Of a DNA stretch of 64,000 nucleotides, positions 1 to 8,430 are shown piece after piece. How positions within the stretch are numbered: position 1 is the stretch's first letter; each line of letters starts with the position of its first letter. Under the pieces are notes generated by a model. The model searched no databases. It saw only the letters and a program-made list of their open reading frames with translations, and was not told the origin of the DNA. The DNA is from an uncultured Gammaproteobacteria bacterium (GTDB lineage: Bacteria > Pseudomonadota > Gammaproteobacteria > HK1): positions 2,815,694-2,879,693 of the forward strand of contig OY282378.1 of NCBI GenBank assembly GCA_958295835.1, written 5' to 3'. A program made the position numbers and the translations under genes.

Positions 1-3
1 GGA

Positions 4-1050
4 TCAATCGTCGAGCAAGGCCAGCATGTCGGCGTGAATCTCGCGCCAGTCCCGGCCGAGGTCGATCCCTCGCGCCCGGATGGAGAACCCCTCCAGGCGG
101 ACATCCACCTTCAGCGGCTCGTCCACCACCGGATAGAGCAGGATTCCCTCATGCCTGGGTCCGGACTTCGAGGTCGCTTCGCGGTTGCGCAGGTAAGCCA
201 GAAGCTGGTACAGATGCCCCGAGTGGAGCTTCCTGACGCCACGGTGGTTGCTCAGAGCCTGCCGGTAATACTTGGTGTCCAGCACGATACGCCGGTGTTG
301 CGATTCGAGAACGACGTCCGCCTCCATCCGCGGGATCATCCGGCGCTGGTCTTCCCGGGTCCCTTCGTCATCCCATCGGATTCCGCGCCCGCGGTGGTTC
401 ACTCGATAATCATCCTGTTCGCGGCGGTAGAACTCGATGACGAAGTCCTGGAACAACGACCACATCCGGTATTCGTCTTTCCGCAAATCCCGGAACCTCG
501 CCGATCCCGATCTTTCCTCGACGATCAGGCAGTCGTGGATGAGCTCGCAGATCGACATCAGAAAGCGGTAGAGGTGGCGATTGCGGTCGAGCTGAACCCG
601 CGGGAACAGCCGGCGTTCCAGCCGCACGGGGCTGATGCCTTCGAGCTTCCTGTACGCCGTCCTGATATCCGGACGCACCCGGTCGGGGTCGAGGTCCGGG
701 AGCTTCAGCAGGGCGGCGAGGGTGGAGCGCAGGATGCGGTTGTGGAGCACGTCGTGGGAAAGCTCCTCGAACTCGCAGGCGGCCCGGCCACGAGCGCGTA
801 ACGCGCGTTTCGCCGTCTCACCAACCGACAGCTTTCCACGGATGCCGGCGAGATCTTCCCGTATTTCCCGGTAACCACGATCGATGCCCCCGCGGATCAG
901 GCGGAAGGTCCCTTCGGCAAGGACCTTGCCGAGAAGATGATGGGTCCCGTCCAGCCCCGCCAGCTCTTCCCGCCGGACGATGTCCGCCTCCCTGACGTGC
1001 CTCCACGCATAGCACAGCAGGTAGTAGAGATTGGCGATGGGGATGATCAC
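4..1050 (-). CDS. mcrC: McrC-like nuclease subunit, McrBC system 1
   Basis: Probable nuclease partner of the AAA+ GTPase encoded immediately upstream on the same strand; McrBC complexes (type IV restriction) recognise modified DNA, translocate using GTP and cleave. The 348-residue protein starts at a GTG preceded by GGAGG seven bases upstream; the N-terminus VIIPIANLYYLLCYAW is typical of McrC. The C-terminal third carries the PD-(D/E)XK nuclease pattern, EADVVLE followed after about a dozen residues by LDTKYY. The start codon overlaps the stop of a 25-codon mini-ORF (GTGA), and a diverged second copy of the mcrC start lies 74 bp upstream at the mcrB stop. Assignment to the McrC family is confident; the modification recognised is unknown. 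Confidence 0.85.
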   Translation of the reverse strand: MIIPIANLYYLLCYAWRHVREADIVRREELAGLDGTHHLLGKVLAEGTFRLIRGGIDRGYREIREDLAGIRGKLSVGETAKRALRARGRAACEFEELSHDVLHNRILRSTLAALLKLPDLDPDRVRPDIRTAYRKLEGISPVRLERRLFPRVQLDRNRHLYRFLMSICELIHDCLIVEERSGSARFRDLRKDEYRMWSLFQDFVIEFYRREQDDYRVNHRGRGIRWDDEGTREDQRRMIPRMEADVVLESQHRRIVLDTKYYRQALSNHRGVRKLHSGHLYQLLAYLRNREATSKSGPRHEGILLYPVVDEPLKVDVRLEGFSIRARGIDLGRDWREIHADMLALLDD

Positions 1051-1124
1051 CGCCGCCTCCGGCTGGACCGGATGATCGAAAACGCGGGCAGTGGATAGTA
1101 GAGATTGGTAATGGGGACGATCAT
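1047..1124 (-). other. 25-codon mini-ORF between mcrB and mcrC, made by a duplicated mcrC start
   Basis: Reading from the ATG that overlaps the mcrB stop (ATGA), the frame encodes MIVPITNLYY, almost the same as the true mcrC start VIIPIANLYY, then 15 unrelated residues rich in Arg, and ends at a TGA that overlaps the mcrC GTG (GTGA). The duplicated stretch is about 35 bp with five differences, all transitions. The mini-ORF therefore links the two genes by two stop/start overlaps. It could be a coupling device or just the scar of a duplication. An equal-sized mini-ORF lies at 31266-31343. Confidence 0.6.
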
Positions 1125-3376
1125 CGCCGCAGCGTTTCCAACAGCTCGTCAACGGTCTCCGGACGGTCGAACCAGTACTCGCGCAGCAACGGTTCGATCT
1201 GCGTATCGACGATCGTGCGAAACCAGCGTTCGTCCGGTGAATCTACTCCATCATCGGGAACGAAGTAGCTGTGTCCGATCTGGAAGCCCGGCCCAAGATC
1301 CGTGTCTTCCCGGATACGCTCGTTGATCGCGGAGATTCGGTCTTCGATCCGATCGACGAGGGATCTGTCGACTCCTGCCTCGATCAGATACTCCCTGAAT
1401 TCATCGGTACGGTATGCGGGTTGCAAGGTCTCGAATGCAAACCTGCGGCGCAACGCGTAGTCGACCATCGCGAGGGATCGGTCCGCGGTGTTCATCAAAC
1501 CCAGGACGTGCACGTTGGCCGGTACGGAGAAACGCTCTCCGGTGACACTGTACGTCAGGGGGATCGCGTACTCCGATCCTCGCTTGTCCGCTTCGATCAG
1601 CATGAGAAGCTCTCCGAATATCCTGGACAGGTTCCCCCGATTGATCTCGTCGATGATGAAGACGAAGGGTGTATTCGGACTTTTGCCGGCACGTTTGCAG
1701 AACTCGAAGAACACGCCGTTCCTCAACGTAAACCCTCCCGTCTCGGTCGGTCTCCAGCCTTGTACGAAGTCCTCGTAGGCATACGACTGGTGGAACTGCA
1801 CCATTTCGACAGGGTTGGAATCCTTGCGCCCGATCAGGCACCATGCGATCCGTCTGGCGATGAAGGTCTTTCCGACACCGGGTGGACCTTGAAGGATCAG
1901 GTTCTTGCGCAGCGCGATGGAGTCGAGGATGCGTGTGAGCTGTTGGTGACTGACAAAAATACCCTGGAGCGCCGAATTGATGTCATAAGGCTCCGGATCC
2001 ATTTGTTTGTCTGCGTCACAAGATTCAGGATCCACCTCCCTGGAAACATTTTCTCCATCGATCATCTCGAAGACGAAACGTACCCAGTCTTTGTAAGGAG
2101 AGAAACAGGTCAGTGTCTTGGTAGCCGTCCACCTCTGTTGTGACAATTCAATTGGTTTCCGGCATGGATTCCATTCGACGGATCTGATGTTCATATACTC
2201 GGGACGCTCGGGATCGTGGGTATAACCTCCTGTCACCTTTCCCCATCCAAGAACAGCGCTTCTCCCTCTCTTTGCAATGACGACATCTCCAACATTGATC
2301 TCTTTTGCAAACTGCCACAGGGCGAGCGAGTCATTGGTTGGGTTCGATCCACGTCCGTTGTCGATCAATGCTTGATGGACGTCATCCCTCGATCCGTATT
2401 CGTCAATGTCTCCGACATCGCCGAATCCGACTGCCACGATACCTTGCTCTTGAAACGCGGTCCAATACCGCGCAGCTTCTCCGGGACTGATCAACCAGAC
2501 GTCCGCTTCGCCGAAGCGATTCCGGAACCATGTTTCGTCATCCTCATCAGTTGATGGGGCACTTTCCGTAACCAATGAAGTCGTGCTCTGCCAAACGTCC
2601 CAAAATGGTGATCGGTAAAAGTCGATTTCCTGATCGGGAAATTCTATCGCGATCCGTTCCCGAACGTTCAGTAAAATTCGATCAAGCGCAATGCGGCTGT
2701 CGTCGTCGATTGGCTCATTCCACGTCTGGTAAAATGCCTTGGCTATTTTTCTCTTGTGATTCGTCGAAACTATTGGTTCGAAAGAATCTGGAAAGAGAAG
2801 GTACAGAAAAACGTTTCGGAGCTGTCGTGCGCCGGAATCCTTTTGGTCGTCGAGCCATTCGGCGAAACGCCAGGGATCGGCCAGAAAGGACTCTCGCGAC
2901 TCCATGGGAGATGAGAACCAATCAATCATCGCCGTTACAAAGAATCGGAACTCAAGCCACATAAGCGTCTTGTAGGCGACACCCGGATTCACTACTCCTC
3001 GATCCAGGATGGCGTCCACGTCCAGTGCCCACGTGCTGTCCGGAAGCACCGACCCCGACCATTCCCAGATCGTCTTGATCCGGTCGAGTTTCGTTTCGCC
3101 TTTATAGGTCCCTGCAATCAGGTAGTACACCCACGTCATCTCGGACCACAGGCGTTTCGCCGCCGGGGGAGCATGCGCCAACTGCCGTTTCAGTTTTTCG
3201 TAGAAGGTGTCCTGTCCCTCGTCGGGCTTCTCGACGAAATGGGTGTGCAGTTGCTCGAAGTTCCCTCGGGTCCACAACCACTCTTCGGTGAATAGTGATC
3301 CCCCTCCCAGAAGACACCGCTGCTTCCACTGTTCAGCGGCATCGAGAACGGCTTCAGCGAGTTTCAGTCGGCCCAT
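1121..3376 (-). CDS. mcrB: McrB-like AAA+ GTPase with EVE/PUA-like reader region, McrBC system 1
   Basis: Motor subunit of a type IV restriction system, 751 residues. The C-terminal third holds the AAA+ core: Walker A GPPGVGKT near residue 490, Walker B FIIDEINRGN, and MNTADRS, the guanine-binding signature of McrB. About residues 290-400 (VWLISPGEAARYW to VGDVVIAKRGRSAVLGWG) look like an EVE/PUA-type domain, the fold used by several McrB proteins to read modified bases. The N-terminal 270 residues, with LRNVFLYLLFPDSFEPIVS, match a helical region common in McrB relatives but not assignable further. The ATG at 3376 is chosen because AAGGGG lies just upstream; an earlier in-frame ATG at 3460 has none. 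mcrC follows through the mini-ORF. Confidence 0.85.
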   Translation of the reverse strand: MGRLKLAEAVLDAAEQWKQRCLLGGGSLFTEEWLWTRGNFEQLHTHFVEKPDEGQDTFYEKLKRQLAHAPPAAKRLWSEMTWVYYLIAGTYKGETKLDRIKTIWEWSGSVLPDSTWALDVDAILDRGVVNPGVAYKTLMWLEFRFFVTAMIDWFSSPMESRESFLADPWRFAEWLDDQKDSGARQLRNVFLYLLFPDSFEPIVSTNHKRKIAKAFYQTWNEPIDDDSRIALDRILLNVRERIAIEFPDQEIDFYRSPFWDVWQSTTSLVTESAPSTDEDDETWFRNRFGEADVWLISPGEAARYWTAFQEQGIVAVGFGDVGDIDEYGSRDDVHQALIDNGRGSNPTNDSLALWQFAKEINVGDVVIAKRGRSAVLGWGKVTGGYTHDPERPEYMNIRSVEWNPCRKPIELSQQRWTATKTLTCFSPYKDWVRFVFEMIDGENVSREVDPESCDADKQMDPEPYDINSALQGIFVSHQQLTRILDSIALRKNLILQGPPGVGKTFIARRIAWCLIGRKDSNPVEMVQFHQSYAYEDFVQGWRPTETGGFTLRNGVFFEFCKRAGKSPNTPFVFIIDEINRGNLSRIFGELLMLIEADKRGSEYAIPLTYSVTGERFSVPANVHVLGLMNTADRSLAMVDYALRRRFAFETLQPAYRTDEFREYLIEAGVDRSLVDRIEDRISAINERIREDTDLGPGFQIGHSYFVPDDGVDSPDERWFRTIVDTQIEPLLREYWFDRPETVDELLETLRR

Positions 3377-3466
3377 TGTGCATCCCCTTGCATTTGGTAA
3401 TTCGAGCAGCAGCGAAGCAGCCGGGATCGTAACGCAAACAGGCATCCCAGGGGCGCGCATCGAACA

Positions 3467-3757
3467 TCATCCATCGATCATCCAGGCCAGCATGGACGCC
3501 GGTATCGCCATGACGTTGGCGTCCTCCAGGTTCAGCTCCGAGCGGGTCGCGACGATGCGGTGCCAACCGGAGGCAGCCAGGGTCTGTGCGTCGCATCGCC
3601 AGCGGTCGTCGACGTACTTCGACTCGATGGCGATGCCCCCGAATCCGGGACCGACGAAGTCGATCTCCTTGCGGGTCCTGGTCCAGTGGTGCAGGACGCG
3701 GCCGAATTCCATGTAGCTGCCGGGGTGGTCTCGCTCGAAGCTCCGCAACAGCGCCAT
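3467..3757 (-). pseudogene. C-terminal remnant of a DUF4143/AAA-type ATPase
   Basis: Ninety-six residues, beginning FERDHPGSYMEFGRVLHHW and containing IDFVGPGFGGIAIESKYVD, resemble the C-terminal nuclease-like domain (DUF4143) of a widespread family of AAA ATPases of about 400 residues. The N-terminal ATPase part is absent, so this is a gene tail, not an intact gene. It lies directly upstream of McrB system 1 and is joined on its other side to an unrelated reading frame through a hairpin repeat. Family assignment is by pattern recall only. Confidence 0.5.
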
Positions 3758-4413
3758 GCCGAGTTGCTATCCCGAGAGGGCGCTCGGGTCGGACGCGCCC
3801 ATGCCGGGCGTGCACGTATCAACGGCACCCGCGATTCCGCGCGGCAGAATCGCCAAGCGACCGCGCCAAGGGTCCCCGCCTGCATCTCACCCCACGGATC
3901 CGTCTCGCCCGAAGCCGGGGCGTCCCATGCGTTGCCCTGGGCGGCGGTTCCTTCGTCGTTCCACGGATCATGTGCGGGTTCGCTGTCCCATGCGTCCGCC
4001 AAATCGGCTCCACCACGCCGCATCTTGTCGATCAAGCGCGTGATGTCGTCGAGCGGATTCGGTGCTTTCACCGTCGGCAAGGGCTTACGGTCGAGCACAC
4101 CCGCTTCCTTCTCGTAGAAGCGCCGTTCCTGGCCACCCACTGCGAGCGCCCGGCGGTCGTCCGGCGCCGTTGTCCCCTTCCCCAACCACCTCGAAATCGT
4201 GGCTGCGGCGCGTATCGCACGCGCGGCGTTATCGCGCGCCTTGCCCAGGATTTTCTTGACCCCGAATCCGCGCGCGACGATGTTTTCGGCGGCTTCACGG
4301 CACTCGGCCAGAGCTTCCTTCATCGATTGGTCCGCTCTGCGCTCGTACTCCTCGCCGGTTACCTTCTCGAAGTTCTTTATCCCCCAATCGACGACCCTCA
4401 AGGGGTTGAACAC
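3532..4413 (-). CDS. Hypothetical protein, C-terminus fused to relic sequence
   Basis: Not recognised. The frame opens with MFNPLRVVDWGIKNFEKVTG and is charged and helical for about 100 residues (KEALAECREAAENIVARGFG), then becomes Asp/Trp/Pro-rich (DSEPAHDPWNDEG). From about residue 185 it runs into the hairpin repeat at 3819-3866 and then reads the DUF4143 relic in the wrong frame, so the last 100 residues are probably not native. The true gene was likely cut where the hairpin element joins. It is divergent from vapB1 downstream at 4503. Confidence 0.35.
   Translation of the reverse strand: MFNPLRVVDWGIKNFEKVTGEEYERRADQSMKEALAECREAAENIVARGFGVKKILGKARDNAARAIRAAATISRWLGKGTTAPDDRRALAVGGQERRFYEKEAGVLDRKPLPTVKAPNPLDDITRLIDKMRRGGADLADAWDSEPAHDPWNDEGTAAQGNAWDAPASGETDPWGEMQAGTLGAVAWRFCRAESRVPLIRARPAWARPTRAPSRDSNSAWRCCGASSETTPAATWNSAASCTTGPGPARRSTSSVPDSGASPSSRSTSTTAGDATHRPWLPPVGTASSRPARS
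3819..3866. repeat. Hairpin repeat element, copy A
   Basis: This stretch, read on the minus strand, matches 9775-9822 (GCGGTCGCTTGGCGATTC...CGGAATCGCGGGTGC). In copy B the core is a 10-bp perfect stem, GCGATTCCGC with a 3-base loop; copy A keeps seven paired bases. Both copies sit at a rearrangement boundary, here the join between a hypothetical gene and the DUF4143 relic. Confidence 0.55.
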
Positions 4414-4460
4414 AGCTTCCGATGAATTCGCATGCGGGGTTGCTCAACGCCAGAAGGAAA

Positions 4461-4478
4461 CATATGCTTCAGCATATG
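4461..4478. promoter_or_regulatory. Palindromic operator candidate upstream of vapB1
   Basis: CATATGCT-TC-AGCATATG is a perfect 8-bp inverted repeat with a two-base spacer, 24 bases before the chosen vapB1 start. VapB antitoxins autoregulate by binding such palindromes, so it is the natural operator candidate for the vapBC1 operon. Confidence 0.5.
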
Positions 4479-4502
4479 CCTATAACTCGAGGGTACTTCG
4501 AG

Positions 4503-4745
4503 ATGGTTTGGCTCGAACGCCATGTCCGCCTGTTCCGCAACGGCCGGAATCAGGCGCTACGCATTCCCCGGGAGTTCGAATTCGAGGGGAGTGAAGCGAT
4601 CCTGCGAAAGGAGGGCGACCGCCTGATCGTGGAACCGGCTCGCAAGGGACGGCTGCTCGCGTTGCTCGGCACGCTCGAACCTCTGAACGAGCCGTTCCCG
4701 GACGTGGACGAAGACTTGGCGCCGCCCGACGACGTGGTGCTCTGA
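4503..4745 (+). CDS. vapB: VapB-type antitoxin 1
   Basis: Antitoxin and probable autorepressor of the adjacent VapC. The first residues, MVWLERHVRLFRNGRNQALRIP, show the AbrB/SpoVT swapped-hairpin DNA-binding motif of VapB, followed by REFEFEGSEAILRKEGDRLIVEP; the acidic C-terminus would wrap the toxin. The 80-residue version starting at 4503 is preferred because the palindrome at 4461-4478 then lies upstream of the gene; an alternative ATG at 4464 has an AAGGA site and would put the palindrome inside the coding start. vapC begins three bases after the stop. Confidence 0.75.
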   Translation: MVWLERHVRLFRNGRNQALRIPREFEFEGSEAILRKEGDRLIVEPARKGRLLALLGTLEPLNEPFPDVDEDLAPPDDVVL

Positions 4746-4748
4746 CAC

Positions 4749-5156
4749 GTGCTGTTGCGCTACCTGCTGGACACCAGCGTCGTTTCGGACCTGCTCCGCA
4801 ATCCACGGGGCGTGGTGGCCGATCGCGTGGCCGCGGCGGGCGAGGGTACGGTCTGCACCAGTATCGTCGTCGCGGCGGAACTTCGTTTCGGCGCCGTGAA
4901 ATCGGGTTCTCCGAAGCTTGCGGAACGGGTCGATCTGATCCTCTCGGCCTTGGAGGTCCTGTCGCTCGAACCACCAGCCGATCGCCACTATGGGGAGATC
5001 CGGCAGAGACTGGCGCGTCAGGGCACACCGATCGGCCCCAACAACCTACTCATTGCGGCACACGCCCGCGCGCTGGATCTGACGGTCGTTACGTCAAATC
5101 CCCGGGAGTTTTCCCGGGTCCCCGGCCTGCGGGTCGAGAACTGGCTGCCCGAATGA
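4749..5156 (+). CDS. vapC: VapC-type PIN-domain toxin 1
   Basis: PIN-domain ribonuclease of 135 residues that would cleave RNA when free of VapB. The acidic catalytic residues are visible: [12 protein letters not shown] (first Asp), AAELRFGA (Glu), [11 protein letters not shown] and VVTSNPREF; the usual third Asp of GPxDxLIAAHA is Asn here ([11 protein letters not shown]), while the last position reads TSNPREF instead of TNNxREF. It starts with GTG four bases after the vapB stop, a normal operon arrangement. The GPND to GPNN change might lower activity, but members with this motif exist. Confidence 0.8.
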   Translation: MLLRYLLDTSVVSDLLRNPRGVVADRVAAAGEGTVCTSIVVAAELRFGAVKSGSPKLAERVDLILSALEVLSLEPPADRHYGEIRQRLARQGTPIGPNNLLIAAHARALDLTVVTSNPREFSRVPGLRVENWLPE

Positions 5157-5159
5157 GGC

Positions 5160-5659
5160 TCCGGCCGCCCGGGTCTCACGGCGTTCGATTTCGCGAAACA
5201 GTTGGTCGCGGGCCTCGTTGACGAGTGCCGCAGCAGCGAGGTCGTCGAGCGCCACCGCCACGGCGCCGGCGCACGCGCTGCGCGCACCCGGCCGAGCCGC
5301 GCGACCTGCGCCTCGCGTACCGCACTGTTGTCGATGTCGAGGCTCTCCACCTCGTCCGCGCCCGCCGGCGCATACCGGTTCACCACGACGATCACGTCCT
5401 CGCCACGGTCCACCCGGGTCTGGCGCAGGGTCCAGGGGCGGCCGGCGTACATCGACGCCCGGGGACCGCGGACGAAGGGCGGGAAGCCCGGCAGCGCATC
5501 AAGATGTTCCAGCCCTTCGAGGTCCGCGGCGGTGTAGAGGGGCTTCACGTCGATGCCTTCGGGAGTCCGCCACGTCAGGTCGTCCGGTGCATGGCCCCGC
5601 GTCTCCTTCTCGACGAGGGCCGACCATGCGTGCAGGTCCGGTTCGAGATCAGCGGTCAT
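5160..5659 (-). pseudogene. Internally deleted, frameshifted methylmalonyl-CoA mutase relic
   Basis: The first 85 residues match the N-terminus of methylmalonyl-CoA mutase large subunit ([39 protein letters not shown]). The frame then jumps directly to the segment before the B12 domain ([28 protein letters not shown]), so the whole (beta/alpha)8 catalytic barrel of about 400 residues is missing. After VRAARA the native frame shifts by one base and continues as [20 protein letters not shown]. The gene cannot make an enzyme. It ends next to vapC1 and has no mutase partner gene nearby. Confidence 0.75.
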
Positions 5660-5688
5660 GGATCACCTCGCCGGTACTCCCGAGAGCA

Positions 5689-6843
5689 TCAGGGATGCGC
5701 TCGCTCGGGCGCCGGTGGTTTCGCGTGGTCGGGCACATGGGCCATCAGCGAGGGGATGCCGGCGCTCCAGGTGACCGGCGGCAACTGGCCCGGCGGGCAC
5801 CAGACGTAGCCGAGCCGGTTCAACGCCTCGCGGGCGGCCAGCCGGGCGGCGGCGTCCGCCCCGGTGGTGGCGAGGGCGGCGTCGACCTCGTGGTCCGAAG
5901 CCGTGGCGTCCGCGGCGGCCCGGAAGACGGGTGCCAACGCCGCGGCCGCGGGCAGCAGCCCGCCTGCCTCCAGTTCCCGATATCTCTCCTGGTAATAGTC
6001 CGTCATCCGGGCCGCCACGTCGGGCCGCGCCTCGGCAACGTGCGCGGCGGTCAGGAGCGTGGCGCTGGTGGCCAAGTGCCGTTCCCACAGCGCCTCTCCC
6101 CAAAGCTGGATGAAGTACGGGTAGCACTGGCTGTCTTCGATTACCGTATCGAGAGCGCCGGCGTCGATGCCTGTCCCGTGCGCCGCCAGCGGCTCGACCA
6201 GCGCTTCCCGGGCGGCGGCTTCGCTGAGGAGGCCGATGCCCAGCAGTCCCGTCCCCAAGCGATCCCAAAAGGATGCGTTCATCGTGCCGAGATGCGCCGG
6301 CAGTCCCGGCGTGCCGGCCAGCACCAGCAGGAACGGCGCTTCGCCGCGCACCTTCTGGCTGGCGTTGAGCAGTGTCCTGCCGACGTCGGGGTCCAGCGTG
6401 TGCGCCTCGTCCAGCAGGACCGCCACGGCCTTCTTGCGGCACCGGACGCTCAATTGCCGCACCAGGTTGTCCGGCGCCGCGGCGGACGCCGCCCATTCCA
6501 TCGAGCCCACGGCCGCGACGCCCACCTTTCGGGGCATCAGCTTCGACCCCCAGGTCCGCGGCGACAGCGCGGCGATCAGGGCGGCCCGGTCAGGGATCTC
6601 GTCCGGCGTCAGGGCCACCACGTCCAGCTTGCGGCCTTCGCAAGCGGCCTTGAACCAGTTGAGCAGTACGGTCTTGCCGTTGCCGCGCGGTCCCGTCAGG
6701 ACGACGTCGTGCGGCGGAGACGCGCCGCCGGCCAAATCCGCCAGGCATCGGTTCAACACCGCCTGCTCCGGCTCGCGACCGGTGAGCGCCGGCGGGGTCG
6801 CCCCCGAGCCGGGCGTGAACAGGCGCTGCTTCGTCGAATTCAT
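5689..6843 (-). CDS. AAA/STAND-like ATPase of unknown role
   Basis: A 384-residue P-loop ATPase of the ORC/AAA_16 type. Walker A is GPRGNGKT around residue 52, Walker B VAVLLDEAHTLDPD around residue 145, and sensor-like LLVLAGTPGL follows. The C-terminal part is helical, probably a winged-helix/helical bundle region, with no effector domain visible. ATG at 6843 (MNSTKQRLFTPG) is chosen over an upstream in-frame ATG because homologous-looking sequence begins there. Similar stand-alone ATPases occur near restriction and toxin genes; no function can be read from the sequence. Confidence 0.7.
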   Translation of the reverse strand: MNSTKQRLFTPGSGATPPALTGREPEQAVLNRCLADLAGGASPPHDVVLTGPRGNGKTVLLNWFKAACEGRKLDVVALTPDEIPDRAALIAALSPRTWGSKLMPRKVGVAAVGSMEWAASAAAPDNLVRQLSVRCRKKAVAVLLDEAHTLDPDVGRTLLNASQKVRGEAPFLLVLAGTPGLPAHLGTMNASFWDRLGTGLLGIGLLSEAAAREALVEPLAAHGTGIDAGALDTVIEDSQCYPYFIQLWGEALWERHLATSATLLTAAHVAEARPDVAARMTDYYQERYRELEAGGLLPAAAALAPVFRAAADATASDHEVDAALATTGADAAARLAAREALNRLGYVWCPPGQLPPVTWSAGIPSLMAHVPDHAKPPAPERAHP

Positions 6844-6909
6844 GGCGGGGAGTGTATGCCAAGGCAATGCCTCGGTCCGCTTCTGAAGATTGCCTTATGG
6901 AGAAACCTG

Positions 6910-7014
6910 ATGAAGAAACCCGACCCAACGGAGCCGAACCAGGAGACGAGCCGGAGACGAACATCAGGGGCTGCTTATGGAAGCGGCGCCTTTCCTGGGA
7001 GCAGTGCGCCCTGA
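6910..7014 (+). CDS. Possible small protein, 34 residues
   Basis: A short frame MKKPDPTEPNQETS... starts seven bases after GGAG and ends at TGA 7014. Composition is hydrophilic. It lies in an otherwise gene-free stretch (6844-7150) between divergent genes. There is no family match; it may be chance. Confidence 0.2.
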   Translation: MKKPDPTEPNQETSRRRTSGAAYGSGAFPGSSAP

Positions 7015-7150
7015 ATGGACGCGGGCAGCCCGATCAGGGCGGTCGTCACGGATCGCGGCGAATCCGACGTGGTCCCGCCATTGGCCGTGCACGTCCCGCC
7101 CAGGCCCGTTTGTGGAACCACACCACAATGCCGAGGACTGTCATTGAAGG

Positions 7151-7624
7151 TCATCGGCTCGTTCCTGCGCCGGAGGGTCGGCGGCTTCGCGCGGTCGCCG
7201 ACCCTCCGACACCGGCGGTGCGCTGCAGGACGAAGTCTTCGCTCGGAGAAACGGCGGCTATCAGCTCGCTGAGCTTTTCCAACGTCGGCGACGAGTCGCC
7301 GCGCTCGTAGCGTGCGTAGGTGTTGCGCGACTTGGCGCCGAGACGCTCCGCGGCTTCGGCGAGGGACAGGCCGCTGAGGGTACGTTGGCGACGCAGGATC
7401 AACGCGACCATGCCCCGGACGTCATCCGAGCCGACCTCGATGTCGCCGTTTCGGCTGGAATGGACCGTCACCAGGAAGCCGGGCCGATCCGCCAGCGATT
7501 CCACCAAGTCCTTGACCATGCCCAGGGCCTCCTTCCTGGTGAGGCCTTGGGTCATGGCGTCAAGGATGGGAACTTCGGCCAACCAGAACTTGCCGTCTTT
7601 GAAGATCCTGCCTTGAACTCTCAT
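7151..7624 (-). CDS. hicB: HicB-type antitoxin with C-terminal HTH
   Basis: Antitoxin partner of HicA. The N-terminal half has the degraded RNase-H-like HicB fold (GRIFKDGKFWLAEVPILDAMTQGLTRKEALGMVKDL), and the C-terminal half a XRE-type helix-turn-helix (LSLAEAAERLGAKSRNTYARYERGDSSPTLEKL) that would bind the operon promoter. 157 residues. The ATG overlaps the hicA stop by four bases. The last 25 residues, Arg/Ser/Gly-rich, look like read-through beyond the normal HicB end. Confidence 0.85.
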   Translation of the reverse strand: MRVQGRIFKDGKFWLAEVPILDAMTQGLTRKEALGMVKDLVESLADRPGFLVTVHSSRNGDIEVGSDDVRGMVALILRRQRTLSGLSLAEAAERLGAKSRNTYARYERGDSSPTLEKLSELIAAVSPSEDFVLQRTAGVGGSATARSRRPSGAGTSR

Positions 7625-7803
7625 GTTGCGCTCGCTTTCTTCATGCGCCGGAGAATGGCCTGCGCCAGCCGTTCGTTGATCTCGGTGTGCCGCGGCACCG
7701 CTTCTTCCGACTCACCATCAGTCCAGATGTCGTGCCGTCCGCCATGGCGCAGGAGTTTCCACCCGCGTTCCCGGAGCATTTTCTCCAAGGCTCGCCTCTT
7801 CAT
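7621..7803 (-). CDS. hicA: HicA-type mRNA interferase toxin
   Basis: A 60-residue double-stranded RNA-binding-fold toxin that degrades mRNA. MKRRALEKMLRERGWKLLRH is the usual start, GGRHDIWTDG contains the catalytic His, and VPRHTEINERLAQAILRRM the typical end. The start at 7803 is preferred over an upstream ATG at 7836 that adds 11 non-conserved residues. It precedes hicB with a four-base overlap, the standard hicAB order. Confidence 0.85.
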   Translation of the reverse strand: MKRRALEKMLRERGWKLLRHGGRHDIWTDGESEEAVPRHTEINERLAQAILRRMKKASAT

Positions 7804-7911
7804 GACATGGGTGACGGTCGCGCATGGGCGGCTCAAACCCGATCCACGCCCCGCTCCCGAAGCAGCGCTCCCCGGCCGCGGACTGCGCCGGCTGCGAAGG
7901 TCGCCATCATG

Positions 7912-8142
7912 TTACACGGTCGCCGGGTCGCACCTGCCGATGGAGTGGACAAACGGGAAGCCGGGGGTGTCCGCTGCGTCCCTCCACACCTTGTCCTCGG
8001 CGTAGCTGGCCGGAAGGGGCCGATCATCGGCGAGCAGTTCCACTACGCGGGATAGCGTGCCCCTGACATGTATGCCGTGGCTGCTTCGTAGCACCCGGCG
8101 GTAATCGCGCTTGAATGCCGCCGTGCGAAAAACTTCCCGCAT
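7912..8142 (-). pseudogene. yafQ: Truncated YafQ-family toxin
   Basis: The first 47 residues (MREVFRTAAFKRDYRRVLRS, RGTLSRVVELLADDRPLP) match YafQ mRNA interferases, but after PASYAED the normal end with the catalytic His residues (xxHxLxGxWxGxREcH...LLIYR) is replaced by an unrelated 27-residue tail. The toxin is therefore probably dead. It starts directly after the dinJ stop. The same truncated gene with the same foreign tail recurs at 16543-16738, so truncation came before that duplication. Confidence 0.65.
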
Positions 8143-8430
8143 TCAGTCTGCGTCCAGCTCGGCGATGAGGTTCGACGGGTGGCCGATGCGGACGAGCTCC
8201 CCCCGTTCAGCCGCTCGAATGGCCGCGATGGTCTCTTCGTTGGGCGCATGGTGCGGCGGCGGGAATGGACCGGCGCTGTCGAAGGGATCGAAAGGCAGGG
8301 CGCGTTCCCTGGCGACACGAACGAGGAACATCCGTACCGCGGTAGAAAGGTCGAGACCGGCGTCGGCGAGAACCAGGGCGGCCTCGTTCTTCACCGTTTC
8401 ATCGACACGAACCTGGATCGTCACGCTCAT
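8143..8430 (-). CDS. dinJ: DinJ/RelB-type antitoxin
   Basis: 95-residue ribbon-helix-helix antitoxin: MSVTIQVRVDETVKNEAALV, then LDLSTAVRMFLVRVARERALPF, the classic RHH pair of DinJ. The ATG at 8430 has GGGAAG upstream; the longer frame to 8535 adds unconserved residues. It precedes the broken yafQ gene, so it may be an orphan antitoxin that still represses its own promoter. Confidence 0.8.
   Translation of the reverse strand: MSVTIQVRVDETVKNEAALVLADAGLDLSTAVRMFLVRVARERALPFDPFDSAGPFPPPHHAPNEETIAAIRAAERGELVRIGHPSNLIAELDAD

Noticed and set aside
6852..7310. Plus-strand frame of about 150 codons across 6852-7310
   Set aside because: Overlaps hicB on the opposite strand and has no family signal; only a 34-codon frame at 6910 has a ribosome site.
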